NCBI GenBank assembly: GCA_026014485.1
Contig: JAOZIE010000002.1
Coordinates: forward strand, 272,774 to 336,773
Source of the DNA: Candidatus Bathyarchaeota archaeon
GTDB taxonomy: Archaea; Thermoproteota; Bathyarchaeia; Bathyarchaeales; Bathycorpusculaceae
Length of the DNA stretch: 64,000 nucleotides
Direction of reading: 5' to 3'
Positions 44,691 to 53,114 of this stretch are shown one piece after another. Position 1 is the stretch's first letter; the number at the start of each line of letters is the position of its first letter. The notes beneath the pieces are model-generated. The model did not search any database, was not told the origin of the DNA, and worked only from the letters and a program-made list of their open reading frames with translations. Position numbers and translations under genes: made by a program.

Positions 44691-46581
44691 AACTGCGTTT
44701 CCAGTCAATGACCTGTTTAGGCGGCGGCTTCAGACAGGTTTAACTGTGCTGGCTTTAACGACGTGTGTGGCTTCGACCCTGTTTCTTCTGCTTTTCAGCG
44801 GGCAAATCGGCTTTGGCATATCTGCGGTGGGTCAGGACACCCTGACGCAGGGCACGTCGAAAGTGTTTGCGCAGTTCTTGACGTTTGTGGGTGCCCTCAT
44901 TTTTATTGTCGGCGCAGTCATTGTTTCGTTTATCGTGTTTTTGATGATGGCACAGCGAACCAAGGACTTTGGTTTGATGAAAGCCACAGGATGCCCCAAC
45001 AACCTTGTCTTTGGCTATTTCATGACTGAGCTTTTGGGCGTGACCTTCTTTGGCTGCCTATTGGGGGTAATTGTCGGTTTCGCAGTGGACTACGCCGTCA
45101 TAAACCTGAGCGCATTCCAAGTTTACAATCAGGCGCCTAACTTCTGGTTTGCCCCTCTTGTTTTCGCCACATTCTTCGCGTTCGCCCTGATTTTTGGAGC
45201 AAAACCCATTCTTAACGCAGCCCGCATGTCCCCCATGAAGGCGCTGTCATCAGTGCAATACTTCGGTTTAGCGAAAGGAACAACGCTAAAACCGCTTTCA
45301 AAAACTGGTTTAACCATAAGAATCGCAAATAGAAGCCTTTTCCGCCGAAAAAACGCAACCGTCCGAATCGCCATTTTCTTGTCCGTAGTTTTTCTGCTGT
45401 TAACCGTGTCCATTGCAGGCGGCATCATGGCAAATGACACGTCGTCTTCGTGGGTGCAAAAAGCCATCGGCGAAAACGTGGTTTTAGTGGCAAAGGGCAA
45501 CATGGCAACCCAGTACACGCAGCTACTTCTCACATATTCAGGCAGTAAAGCAAATCTTGATTTTGACTATGCGGATGATGCCCTTGCTATTCCAGATGCA
45601 GTAAGTTCACAACTTAGCCAGATACAAGGTGTCTTAACGGTCGATAGGCGGCTGGTGTGGTATGGCGAAATTCAGGAGTTGGGCGGCTACATGATTGACG
45701 TTGAAACGCAGGCGACTTATCCTGTTGGTGACGAACGCAAAGGCATGTCGCTTATTGTAGGTCTTGAAGGCGGAAATGTAGTAAGTGAACCCTTCATGAG
45801 GGGAGATTTTTTGAATGCCAATTCTAGCTCTGACGCAGTTGTCGGCGACTCATTAGCATACACCGTTTATGCATCATACACTACAGGTGTGGGCGGTAAT
45901 CGGCACACGGTTTTGGGGGACGCGCTTCGTGAGAGCATAAAAATTCAGGGCGTTCCCTTTAAAATCACAGGTATTTGTCTTGACCCTATTAACAACGGCA
46001 ACGTAACCTACCTTCCCTTGGACCGACTGGAAAACATAACGGGAATTTCAAACCCCAACGTGCTTCTCCTCAAAATTGACCCCGCAGCTGATTACTCAGC
46101 CACCGTAAACCGCATCCAAAACGCTCTCTCCAACGCAGATTCCAACTTAGCTTTAATAGAACTTAACCAAACGTTAGACAAAAACGCTGGTTTCTTGGGT
46201 TCTTTGTGGGGCGTAATAATGTTCTTGCCTGCTTTCGCGTTAGCTGCGGCGACTCTTTGCTTGATAAGCTTTCAGATGCTTACTATAGATGAGCAGCATC
46301 AGGAATTCGCGGTGCTTCGTGCCACAGGTGCAAAGCCCAGAACAATCGTGTCTATTTTAGCAGTTCAAAGTTTGACGGTTTTGCTTGCAAGTTTTGGTGT
46401 GGGCGTTTCTTTGGGAACTATAATCTGCATACTTGTGCTTATTTCGAATCCTGTGGTGTCTGCCTTTACTGTGTTATCCATATCTGGTTGGCTGCTCACC
46501 GCACTTTTTGGCATGTTTCTTTTGAGTCTGTATCCTGCTTGGAAGTTTGCCAAGAAGCCGCTACTGGAGATCATGTCATAA
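44683..46581 (+). CDS. FtsX/MacB-like ABC transporter permease
   Basis: 632 aa. An N-terminal helix (residues about 15-40) precedes the first FtsX domain with three helices (about 70-190). A second helix cluster starts near 230 (IAIFLSVVFLLLTVS), and an extracellular domain of about 270 residues follows. The final FtsX domain has three helices (about 510-625) and the typical FAVLRATGAKPRTIVSIL coupling motif. It mirrors FGLMKATGCPNNLVFG in the first half, so the protein carries both FtsX halves in one chain. Likely exports a lipid, peptide or lipoprotein. ATG 44683 is set by the overlap with the ATPase gene. Confidence 0.9.
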   Translation: MSETAFPVNDLFRRRLQTGLTVLALTTCVASTLFLLLFSGQIGFGISAVGQDTLTQGTSKVFAQFLTFVGALIFIVGAVIVSFIVFLMMAQRTKDFGLMKATGCPNNLVFGYFMTELLGVTFFGCLLGVIVGFAVDYAVINLSAFQVYNQAPNFWFAPLVFATFFAFALIFGAKPILNAARMSPMKALSSVQYFGLAKGTTLKPLSKTGLTIRIANRSLFRRKNATVRIAIFLSVVFLLLTVSIAGGIMANDTSSSWVQKAIGENVVLVAKGNMATQYTQLLLTYSGSKANLDFDYADDALAIPDAVSSQLSQIQGVLTVDRRLVWYGEIQELGGYMIDVETQATYPVGDERKGMSLIVGLEGGNVVSEPFMRGDFLNANSSSDAVVGDSLAYTVYASYTTGVGGNRHTVLGDALRESIKIQGVPFKITGICLDPINNGNVTYLPLDRLENITGISNPNVLLLKIDPAADYSATVNRIQNALSNADSNLALIELNQTLDKNAGFLGSLWGVIMFLPAFALAAATLCLISFQMLTIDEQHQEFAVLRATGAKPRTIVSILAVQSLTVLLASFGVGVSLGTIICILVLISNPVVSAFTVLSISGWLLTALFGMFLLSLYPAWKFAKKPLLEIMS

Positions 46582-47271
46582 ATGGTTGAATTGCCTGCGA
46601 AAATACCGTAAAGACTCTACATAAAGGGGCAGTTGATTGACGAAATCCTGCAGTTGAAGCACCGGCACAATAGGGATGTCGTCGCAGAATTTGCCGCGAA
46701 ACGGAACCAAGGACAATATGACTGGGACAAAATTGGCGTAGTCCCATTTTACGCATGGCAAACTCATTTTTGCAATAGGTAACGAATCCGCAAAAGCCGC
46801 TACCCGCTCAGCCTGCGAGGCTGCAACTTTTTCTATTGTTGAGGGATGCATGCCGCGGCGCCACCGTTTGCAGTCGATGCATAGCACCAGAGGTTTTCTG
46901 CAGCCAACTACATCAATTTCCCATCGGCGACCGCCATGTTTGAATCGAACGTTTGTTTGGGTGGTGTACCCGTTGGGCTCTAAGGCTACGGCAGCCATGG
47001 CTTCAAACTCCTGCCAGCTAAGAACGTCGCCGACGCGTTCAACGTCCGCACCTAACTCTGCAGCTTTCACGGCAAGTTTTATTCTATCTTGAGCGTTTAC
47101 ATGAATTAAGTCGTTTTCTACATAAATGAGTTGTTCATTTTGCAGTTTTTTCAGCAACATCGACGTAACAGATGAGGGGAGCTTTGCATCCGTTTTGACG
47201 TTTTCCTGCTTAACAGGACCGTTCTGGGTTAATTTAAGGAGCGAAATTAACAAGTTACACTCAAATGACAC
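46576..47271 (-). CDS. Restriction endonuclease-like protein (winged helix + PD-(D/E)xK)
   Basis: 231 aa. Residues 1-60 form a likely winged helix (LLISLLKLTQNGPVKQENVKTDAKLP). From about 85 a PD-(D/E)xK nuclease fold follows: the helix WQEFEAMAAVALEPNGY with a conserved Glu, then WEIDVVG and CIDCKRW giving the D...D-x-K core. This is the Mrr/Hjc-like architecture of many archaeal proteins; DNA repair or modification-dependent restriction are both possible. No methyltransferase partner is encoded next to it. It converges on the permease gene with a 6-bp overlap. Confidence 0.82.
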   Translation of the reverse strand: MSFECNLLISLLKLTQNGPVKQENVKTDAKLPSSVTSMLLKKLQNEQLIYVENDLIHVNAQDRIKLAVKAAELGADVERVGDVLSWQEFEAMAAVALEPNGYTTQTNVRFKHGGRRWEIDVVGCRKPLVLCIDCKRWRRGMHPSTIEKVAASQAERVAAFADSLPIAKMSLPCVKWDYANFVPVILSLVPFRGKFCDDIPIVPVLQLQDFVNQLPLYVESLRYFRRQFNHL

Positions 47272-47370
47272 AACTTAACCTCCACAAAATACGCGCAACC
47301 CTGTCTAAACACGCATTTTCAAACACAACGTCACCCGAAATTATCTGCTTTGCATTAGGAAAGCAAAGCC

Positions 47371-47399
47371 GTATACAAAAGCATCACCCAAACACACTT
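47371..47399 (+). repeat. Dispersed repeat, copy 4 (29-bp extended form)
   Basis: Identical over 29 bp to 43385-43413. It forms the left terminus of the MITE-like unit. Confidence 0.9.
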
Positions 47400-47620
47400 T
47401 CAAAAGTCCCATCACAAAATACTCCCCGTCCAAAGTCAACCTCTGCATTACTTCTTGGATACGCTCGCCTCTTGAATAGCTTTACCCCAAAAGCGTGCCT
47501 GGGATTACGGCTCTGTTTTTGCAGTTTTTTCGCTTACCTTCGCAACACAACCTCAAAATTTGGGTTCCACACCCACAAAATTTGGTTATATTAGCCTAAA
47601 GCTCCTCATTACGCAACATC

Positions 47621-47981
47621 ATTTTAACGCTATATTGTAAAAAATCATCATTCGACAAAAATTCGACGATATAAAACGGCCAGAAAGAGCCGATAGAGCG
47701 AATTCTAGGCGAAAACTGAGCGCTGCAGAATCAGAAAGCCCTCCAACAAGCAGGCTTCTAAGCGAAACTCAGCCATTTTTTGACTCCTGAAGCCGCATTT
47801 CCTGCCCGCACTATATCGTCAAGTGCGTCTGGGCAGCTAAAAATCAGAAAAATGCCTTTTACTATGCGTCAAGACCTCTTTTTGGGGCTTTTTTTGGAGT
47901 TGCAAAGCTGCTCAAAACTTTTTGCTTGTTTAGGGCAGACTTGGGCTCGGCATGATTATATAAGGTTCGGTTACCTTCGAA
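47621..47981 (-). repeat. Bipartite non-coding element, copy 3 (minus strand)
   Basis: Read on the minus strand: CTTTCGAAGG, ACCGAAC, TTATATAATCAT (47981-47952), about 294 bp of unique sequence, then TTTGTCGAAT, TTTTTTACAATA and GTTAAAAT (47659-47621). The order matches copies 1 and 2. This copy lies inside the terminal repeats of the MITE-like unit. Confidence 0.75.
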
Positions 47982-48047
47982 AGTTTTCGATTCTTTTTTC
48001 AGTCAAAGCCTGTTTTGGGGATAGCTGAAGGGCTGTGGAGGTAGGTT

Positions 48048-48066
48048 GGGTGATGCTTTTGTATAC
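48048..48066 (-). repeat. Dispersed repeat, copy 5 (inverted)
   Basis: Reverse complement of GTATACAAAAGCATCACCC. Read on the minus strand it goes on through CAACCTACCTCCACAGCCC, similar to the sequence after copy 3. Right terminus of the MITE-like unit. Confidence 0.9.
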
Positions 48067-48094
48067 AAGAGATAGTCCCGGCGTTTTTGGGTGT

Positions 48095-49558
48095 TTAATC
48101 CGTGAATGCTTTCTGAAGTTTGCCTGAGTAATCGATGTAGATGGTTTTTAATTCCGTGAATTGCCTCACGCCTTCCGGTCCGTCTTCACGAGTGTTTCCC
48201 GACTGCTTTGCGCCTCCAAAAGGTAGCTGGACTTCGCTGCCAATCGTGGAACTGTTAATGTACGTTAAGCCTGTCTGCAGCTTGTTGACTGCGACAATTG
48301 CGTTCTTGATGCTGCGTGTGTAGATCGAAGAGCTTAATCCGTATTCCACACAGTTTGCGATGTTGAGGGCGTCACTTAAGTCCAGCGCTGGGAGCAGCGA
48401 AACCACGGGACCAAAAATCTCTTCCTGCGCGATTCGCATGAAGCGTGTGCAGTCAGTGAACAATGTTGGCTCGAAGAACCACCCCTTCATGTTGCTTGGC
48501 ACTGAGCCGCCCGTGAGGAGTTTTGCGCCTTCGGTCTTGCCGATTTCAACGTATTTGGCGACTTTTTTCTGTGCTGCCTCGTTAACTAAGGGGCCTACGT
48601 CGGTCTTCGAATCTAAGCCGTTCCCCAACTTGAGTCTTCGAACTTTTTCGAGCAGCATCTTTTCAAAGTTCTTCTTCACTTTCTCGTGAACGATGACTCG
48701 GCTGGCAGCGGTGCATCTTTGACCTGACGTTTCATATCCACCCCACAAAACGCCGTCAACCGCAAGCTTCAGGTCGGCATCATCCATGACTATCACAGGG
48801 TTCTTTCCGCCCAACTCCAAATGAACCCTCTTCACCCCTGCCTCCTGCAAAATAGTCGCCCCAGTGTCTTTGTGACCCGTGAAGCTGACAACGGGAACCC
48901 GCTTGTCCTTGACAAGAGTCATGCCGACAGATTCCCCAGGTCCCGTAACCAAATTAACCACACCCTTGGGAATACCTGCCTTATCTAGCAGCTCCACAAG
49001 TTTTGTTGCACATATAGGCGTGTCCGATGCAGGCTTCAGAACCGTGGTGTTCCCGCAAATCAATGCATAAAACAGCTTCCGCGCAGGAATCGCCAAAGGG
49101 AAGTTCCACGGCGAAATCAGCCCCGCTACGCCAATGGGCAGCCGCAGGGTCATAGCAAACTTTTTATGCTTCTCTGAGGGCACCGTGTATCCGCCTAGCC
49201 GTTTGCCCTCCGCCGCAGCGTAATATGCAAGGTCTATGGCTTCCTGAACGTCTGCACAGGAATCCCGCAGCGTTTTCCCCATCTCACGGGTCATATAACG
49301 GGCCAGCACATCTTGCTGTTCAGTCAAAAACTGTGCTACCTTAATCAAGTACTTTGCCCGTTTCGGAGCAGGCGTTTCTGACCAATCCTCAAAGGCAAAT
49401 TGTGCAGCTTCGATTGCTTTTTCTGTGTCTTGTTTGTTGCCCTTCTGGAATTCGCCTAAGACATCTTCAGGGTCGGCGGGGTTAACTCGCTGATAGGTCT
49501 CTCCATTCTCTGCAGTGATCCATTCGCCATCGATGAAGAGCTTAAACTTTGAGACCAC
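48095..49558 (-). CDS. NAD(P)-dependent aldehyde dehydrogenase
   Basis: 487-aa soluble enzyme oxidising an aldehyde to its acid. The oxyanion Asn is in SPWNFPLAIP, the general-base Glu in VHLELGGKNP and the catalytic Cys in SGQRCTAASR. The cofactor loop is SFTGHKDTG. Family length and all motifs are complete. The substrate is not certain; the sequence style suits succinate-semialdehyde, glyceraldehyde-3-phosphate or lactaldehyde type enzymes. It lies 24 bp downstream of nicotinamidase, so both are probably in one operon linked by NAD metabolism. Confidence 0.95.
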   Translation of the reverse strand: MVSKFKLFIDGEWITAENGETYQRVNPADPEDVLGEFQKGNKQDTEKAIEAAQFAFEDWSETPAPKRAKYLIKVAQFLTEQQDVLARYMTREMGKTLRDSCADVQEAIDLAYYAAAEGKRLGGYTVPSEKHKKFAMTLRLPIGVAGLISPWNFPLAIPARKLFYALICGNTTVLKPASDTPICATKLVELLDKAGIPKGVVNLVTGPGESVGMTLVKDKRVPVVSFTGHKDTGATILQEAGVKRVHLELGGKNPVIVMDDADLKLAVDGVLWGGYETSGQRCTAASRVIVHEKVKKNFEKMLLEKVRRLKLGNGLDSKTDVGPLVNEAAQKKVAKYVEIGKTEGAKLLTGGSVPSNMKGWFFEPTLFTDCTRFMRIAQEEIFGPVVSLLPALDLSDALNIANCVEYGLSSSIYTRSIKNAIVAVNKLQTGLTYINSSTIGSEVQLPFGGAKQSGNTREDGPEGVRQFTELKTIYIDYSGKLQKAFTD

Positions 49559-49582
49559 GTGAGTTACCGCCTAAAATAATTT

Positions 49583-50308
49583 TTAGCCGCGTTCACGGCG
49601 AACCTGCTTATAAGAGCCTCTTGCCCGCATCCGCGCCTTCTTCTTAACATAATGCTGAACTAAGGGTTTATCGCCAGTCACCTCTACGGGGCTTTCAACG
49701 CCAGTCAGTGTTTCAGGCTCAGGAAAAGCATCCAAAGTTGACATAACCGCGCCGTTTTGAGTCATTGTTTCAAGGGCTTTGTCAACGTCACCCGGGTTCA
49801 CGTTGATGCCGCGTATGGCGTCAGCAAGAACCACAACGTCAAAACCCAGTTTTCGGGCGTCCAAAACCGAGTTTACTATGCAGTAGTCGGTGGCTAAGCC
49901 GCCTATGAAAATCCGCGTGATACCCGCAGACTTCAGTTTTTCGTTCAGTCCCGTGCCGTCAAGCACTGAGTAAGCTTCCTTTTCAGGGTCTGTTGCCTTC
50001 GAAACAACCTCCGTGCCTTCAGGCAGTTTAAGGTCAAGGCTAAATTGGGCACCTTTAGTTTCCTTGACACAGTGCGGTGGCCACGGTCCTCCTTGAGCCG
50101 TGAAGGACATGTGGTTTAGGGGGTGCCAGTCTCGGGACGCAACGATTTTCGCGTTAGCCTGATAGAACAGTTTAGCGTATTCGTTGATGACAGGAATTAT
50201 CAGGTCGCCGTCCTTTACGGGCAGGGCTCCTCCGGGCAGAAAATCGTTTTGTATGTCCGTAATTATCAAGGCATCTTGGCTGCCTAAAATCAAATCAGAG
50301 GTTTTCAT
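49583..50308 (-). CDS. Nicotinamidase (isochorismatase family)
   Basis: Hydrolyses nicotinamide to nicotinate for NAD salvage. Catalytic Asp in ITDIQNDFLPGGAL (near residue 18), metal ligands in RDWHPLNHMSF, Lys in the LPEGTEVVSKAT stretch and nucleophile Cys in GLATDYCIVNSVLDA. At 241 aa it is slightly long because of a basic C-terminal tail (KKKARMRARGSYKQVRRERG), which could bind nucleic acid or be disordered. ATG 50308 is chosen over TTG 50311. Confidence 0.93.
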   Translation of the reverse strand: MKTSDLILGSQDALIITDIQNDFLPGGALPVKDGDLIIPVINEYAKLFYQANAKIVASRDWHPLNHMSFTAQGGPWPPHCVKETKGAQFSLDLKLPEGTEVVSKATDPEKEAYSVLDGTGLNEKLKSAGITRIFIGGLATDYCIVNSVLDARKLGFDVVVLADAIRGINVNPGDVDKALETMTQNGAVMSTLDAFPEPETLTGVESPVEVTGDKPLVQHYVKKKARMRARGSYKQVRRERG

Positions 50309-50471
50309 CAAATATAGTTCACCTTAACAAGCATTGCCTTTAGCCTCCGTTGCAAGGCTTTTTAGACTCACAGTAGAATACCCTTTAGTTGTGGATAAAG
50401 TTTTTCCGTCCAAAGGCACGATGGAAAAGTAATTAAACCTTCCAGTGAATACCAACTAAAGGTGTAATGTA

Positions 50472-50744
50472 ATGTCAGCGATTATAGCTTATGTCATGTT
50501 CAAAGTCGGTTCAGGCACAGAAAGGGAAGTTGCCCAGAAGCTAATAGAATTCGACGAGGTCACGCAAGCAGACGTAATCTTTGGCGAATACGATGTCGTC
50601 GCAAAACTTGTGACCAAAGATTTGGCGGCTCTGGAAAGCTTTGTTAGCGAACAGGTAAGAAACGTCCCAAACGTACTCGTTACATCAACCATGATCATTT
50701 CACGTGAGTACAAATCCAAAGAAAAACTCTCAAAAACCAAGTAA
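50472..50744 (+). CDS. Stand-alone Lrp/AsnC ligand-binding (RAM) domain protein
   Basis: 90 aa consisting only of the alpha-beta sandwich that binds amino acids in Lrp-type regulators (AYVMFKVGSGTEREVAQKL...VIFGEYDVVAKL...VRNVPNVLVTSTMII). The DNA-binding helix-turn-helix is absent. Such proteins may modulate full-length Lrp partners or act as small-molecule sensors. It stands between the divergent NAD-salvage operon and the NAD(P)HX repair gene. Confidence 0.9.
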   Translation: MSAIIAYVMFKVGSGTEREVAQKLIEFDEVTQADVIFGEYDVVAKLVTKDLAALESFVSEQVRNVPNVLVTSTMIISREYKSKEKLSKTK

Positions 50745-50891
50745 ACCGCCCAATACAACGCCTATCCGCCTACGGTTCCTAACTGCTACATGACTCTTGC
50801 CGATTGTCGCGCTAAGCATGTTCCGAGTAATACGATTTTTCAAGGATAGGCTTATCTTTTCTTACTGCGATACAATAATCAGGGCAGTAAT

Positions 50892-52430
50892 ATGCAGCAA
50901 GAAAACATCACAAGCAGGGACATGCGGGCTCTGGAAACCAACGCGGTTTACTTTGGCATCTCTCTGCTGCAACTTATGGAAAACGCTGGACGAAACGTAG
51001 CCGCCGAAATATGCAGTCGTTTCGAAAAGGATCAGCGAATCGTAATTTTCTGCGGGTTAGGTGGAAACGGAGGCGACGGCTTTGTGGCGGCTAGGCATCT
51101 GCTTTCGATGGGTTTTTGCAGAGTCGCAGTTGTTCTAGTTGGAAAAGGTAAGAGCATCACTCATGAAGATGCGTTGGCAAACTGGGTTGCCCTACAGCAT
51201 TTGCAGGACAGTATCCCCATTGTTGAAGTCGGAGGGGTTTCCGATTTGCCGCAGGTTGAAGTTGACGTAGTTGTAGATGCGCTGCTTGGAACAGGCACCA
51301 AAGGCAAACTGAAATCGCCCATAGCCCAGTTCGTTAACCACATAAACTCTTTGAGCGCCTTCAAAGTCGCGGTTGACGTGCCAACTGGAATTGACTCAGA
51401 TACAGGCGAAGTCTTGGGCAACGCCGTGAAGGCAGATTTAACAGTGACTTTTCACAAGCCAAAGGCAGGCTTGGCCGCAGCGAAAAGCTACGTGGGGGCG
51501 GTAGTCATTGGAGATATTGGTTTGCCCTCGGAGCTGGAGGCGTTGGCGGGTCCAGGAGATGTCTTGCTGCTCACAAAAAAACGTGTTTTATCGGCGCATA
51601 AAGGCGACTTTGGCAAGGTTTTGTTTATTGGAGGCAGCGAAGTATTCTCAGGTGCCCCCGCGTTGATGTCTATGGCTGCCCTGCGTACAGGTGTGGACAT
51701 CGCCTACACTGCGGCTCCAGAAAAAACCGCACACACCATAGCGGCTATGTCGCCAAACTTGATTTGTGTTAACCTGAACGGTAGTCACCTTGCCCCAGAA
51801 AACGTGCAGGAACTGAAAGATTACGTGGCAGTTGCTGACGCGGTGGTTGCGGGTCCCGGTGCGGGATTGCATCCGCAGACCAAAGAGTTCTTTAAAACCC
51901 TTGTAGACGCTGTGGAGAACGCGGGAAAGCCGTTGCTGCTTGACGCTGACGGCTTGAAAGCGTTTGCAGAGTTTAAGCGGCGCCTAAAGGTGCCTCTTGT
52001 GCTGACGCCTCACGCAGGCGAATTCGAAATACTCACAGGAAAAGCGCTGCCTAAGGAACAAAGAAAACGCCTCGCAGAAGTTAAGCAGGCAGCGGAGGAG
52101 CTGGGCGCGGTAATTTTGCTTAAAGGTAAAACCGACATCATATCCGATGGGACGCGTGTGAAGCTGAACTTCACGGGTAACCCTGGCATGACTGTGGGCG
52201 GCACTGGTGATGTTTTGTCGGGTGTGGTGGGCGCGTTTCTGGCTCAGAAGGCAGACCCGTTTGAAGCGGCGGTTGCGGGTGCCTTTGTGAACGGCGCAGC
52301 AGGCGATTTCGCTGCGGGGGATCTGGGTTATCATTTGGTGGCTACGGACTTGCTGGATTTCATACCGCAGGTTTTGGTTGACCCCTTGAGTCATTTGAAG
52401 GTGCAGAAGAGTAGTGGAAAGAGCACTTAG
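50892..52430 (+). CDS. nnr: Bifunctional NAD(P)HX epimerase / dehydratase
   Basis: 512 aa repair enzyme that restores hydrated NAD(P)H. Residues 1-215 are the epimerase (YjeF N-terminal) domain with LMENAGR, GLGGNGGDGFVAARHL and DALLGTGTKG. Residues 230-505 are the ADP-dependent dehydratase with VLTPHAGEFEILTG and NPGMTVGGTGDVLSG. Both active sites look intact. ATG 50892 starts the conserved QQENITSRDMRALE segment. The 3' end overlaps the Tsr3 gene by 17 bases. Confidence 0.96.
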   Translation: MQQENITSRDMRALETNAVYFGISLLQLMENAGRNVAAEICSRFEKDQRIVIFCGLGGNGGDGFVAARHLLSMGFCRVAVVLVGKGKSITHEDALANWVALQHLQDSIPIVEVGGVSDLPQVEVDVVVDALLGTGTKGKLKSPIAQFVNHINSLSAFKVAVDVPTGIDSDTGEVLGNAVKADLTVTFHKPKAGLAAAKSYVGAVVIGDIGLPSELEALAGPGDVLLLTKKRVLSAHKGDFGKVLFIGGSEVFSGAPALMSMAALRTGVDIAYTAAPEKTAHTIAAMSPNLICVNLNGSHLAPENVQELKDYVAVADAVVAGPGAGLHPQTKEFFKTLVDAVENAGKPLLLDADGLKAFAEFKRRLKVPLVLTPHAGEFEILTGKALPKEQRKRLAEVKQAAEELGAVILLKGKTDIISDGTRVKLNFTGNPGMTVGGTGDVLSGVVGAFLAQKADPFEAAVAGAFVNGAAGDFAAGDLGYHLVATDLLDFIPQVLVDPLSHLKVQKSSGKST

Positions 52431-52944
52431 CATTAAAATTAGCATCTACCACGCCAACCAATGCGACCCTAAACGTTGTACCGGCTTGAAGTTGAAGCGT
52501 CACGGCTTAGCTCGGATAGTTAAGCAGACGCGGTGGCTACCTAAACGGGCTATAGTGCTTAACCCGTTTGCTAAAACGGCTTTTTCTCCTGCTGACCACG
52601 AGCGCATCGCAGACGCGGGATTAGTGGCGTTGGATTGCAGTTGGGAACACGCCGAGAAAGTTCTGTCTCATCGCGTCCGCGGAACTTCCCGATGTCTACC
52701 TATTTTGATTGCAGGGAACCCAACAAACTTTGCTAAGGCAACCAAGCTGAGTACGGCAGAGGCGTTGGCGGGTGCGCTGTATATTGCGGGGTTTAGGGAT
52801 GAAGCCAAGCAGTTACTGGCGATTTTCACTTGGGGACACACCTTCTTCGAGTTAAACGCTGACTTGCTTGAAGCATACGCCGCAGCAAAAGACAGCACGG
52901 AGATACTGACTATAATGAAAAACAAGCTAGGCAGTAACCCCTAA
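52414..52944 (+). CDS. tsr3: 16S rRNA aminocarboxypropyltransferase Tsr3
   Basis: 176 aa DUF367/Tsr3 protein that transfers the aminocarboxypropyl group from SAM to the small-subunit rRNA. Typical motifs: HANQCDPKRCTGLKLKRHGL, LNPFAKTAFSPAD, GLVALDCSWEHAE and the C-terminal GHTFFELNADLLEAYAAA. The GTG start lies inside the end of the NnrE-NnrD gene, so translation is coupled. A perfect hairpin GGGTAA-CCGC-TTACCC (52964-52979) lies 20 bp after the stop. Confidence 0.94.
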   Translation: MERALSIKISIYHANQCDPKRCTGLKLKRHGLARIVKQTRWLPKRAIVLNPFAKTAFSPADHERIADAGLVALDCSWEHAEKVLSHRVRGTSRCLPILIAGNPTNFAKATKLSTAEALAGALYIAGFRDEAKQLLAIFTWGHTFFELNADLLEAYAAAKDSTEILTIMKNKLGSNP

Positions 52945-53009
52945 CTACGCTTTAACTGATACGGGGTAACCGCTTACCCTGAAAGCTGAATTTGAAGCGC
53001 TCTGCAGCT

Positions 53010-53052
53010 TTAGCTGAAAAGGTCCAAGCTTAAGGAAAAGGCTTTCAGCTAA
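53010..53052. promoter_or_regulatory. 10-bp inverted repeat upstream of the LysE-type exporter
   Basis: TTAGCTGAAA (53010-53019) and TTTCAGCTAA (53043-53052) are perfect inverted copies 23 bp apart. They sit just before a TATA-like TTTTATTAG (about 53058-53066) and 63-105 bp before the ATG at 53115. It could be an operator for an exporter regulator, or the start of an mRNA hairpin. Confidence 0.4.
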
Positions 53053-53114
53053 GAATGTTTTATTAGACCAGCAAAACAAGTTTCCGTGGTGTTTGATGGC
53101 GGGCTCCTATACTC

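Larger units (their letters stand above)
47371..48066. mobile_element. 696-bp MITE-like unit with terminal inverted repeats
   Basis: Left end GTATACAAAAGCATCACCC (47371-47389); right end is its exact reverse complement (48048-48066). Inside, on the minus strand, sits copy 3 of the bipartite element: TTCGAA and TTATATAATCAT (47952-47981), then TGTCGAAT and TTTTTTACAATA (47633-47657). There is no open frame for a transposase. No clear target-site duplication is visible (flanks AAAGCC and AAGAGA), so mobility is inferred only from the terminal repeats and the sister copies. Confidence 0.5.
47272..48094. other. 823-bp gene-free region holding the MITE-like unit
   Basis: Apart from the unit at 47371-48066 described separately, it has only short flanks: about 100 bp to the nuclease gene start and 28 bp to the end of the aldehyde dehydrogenase gene. 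No coding frame is convincing. Confidence 0.5.
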
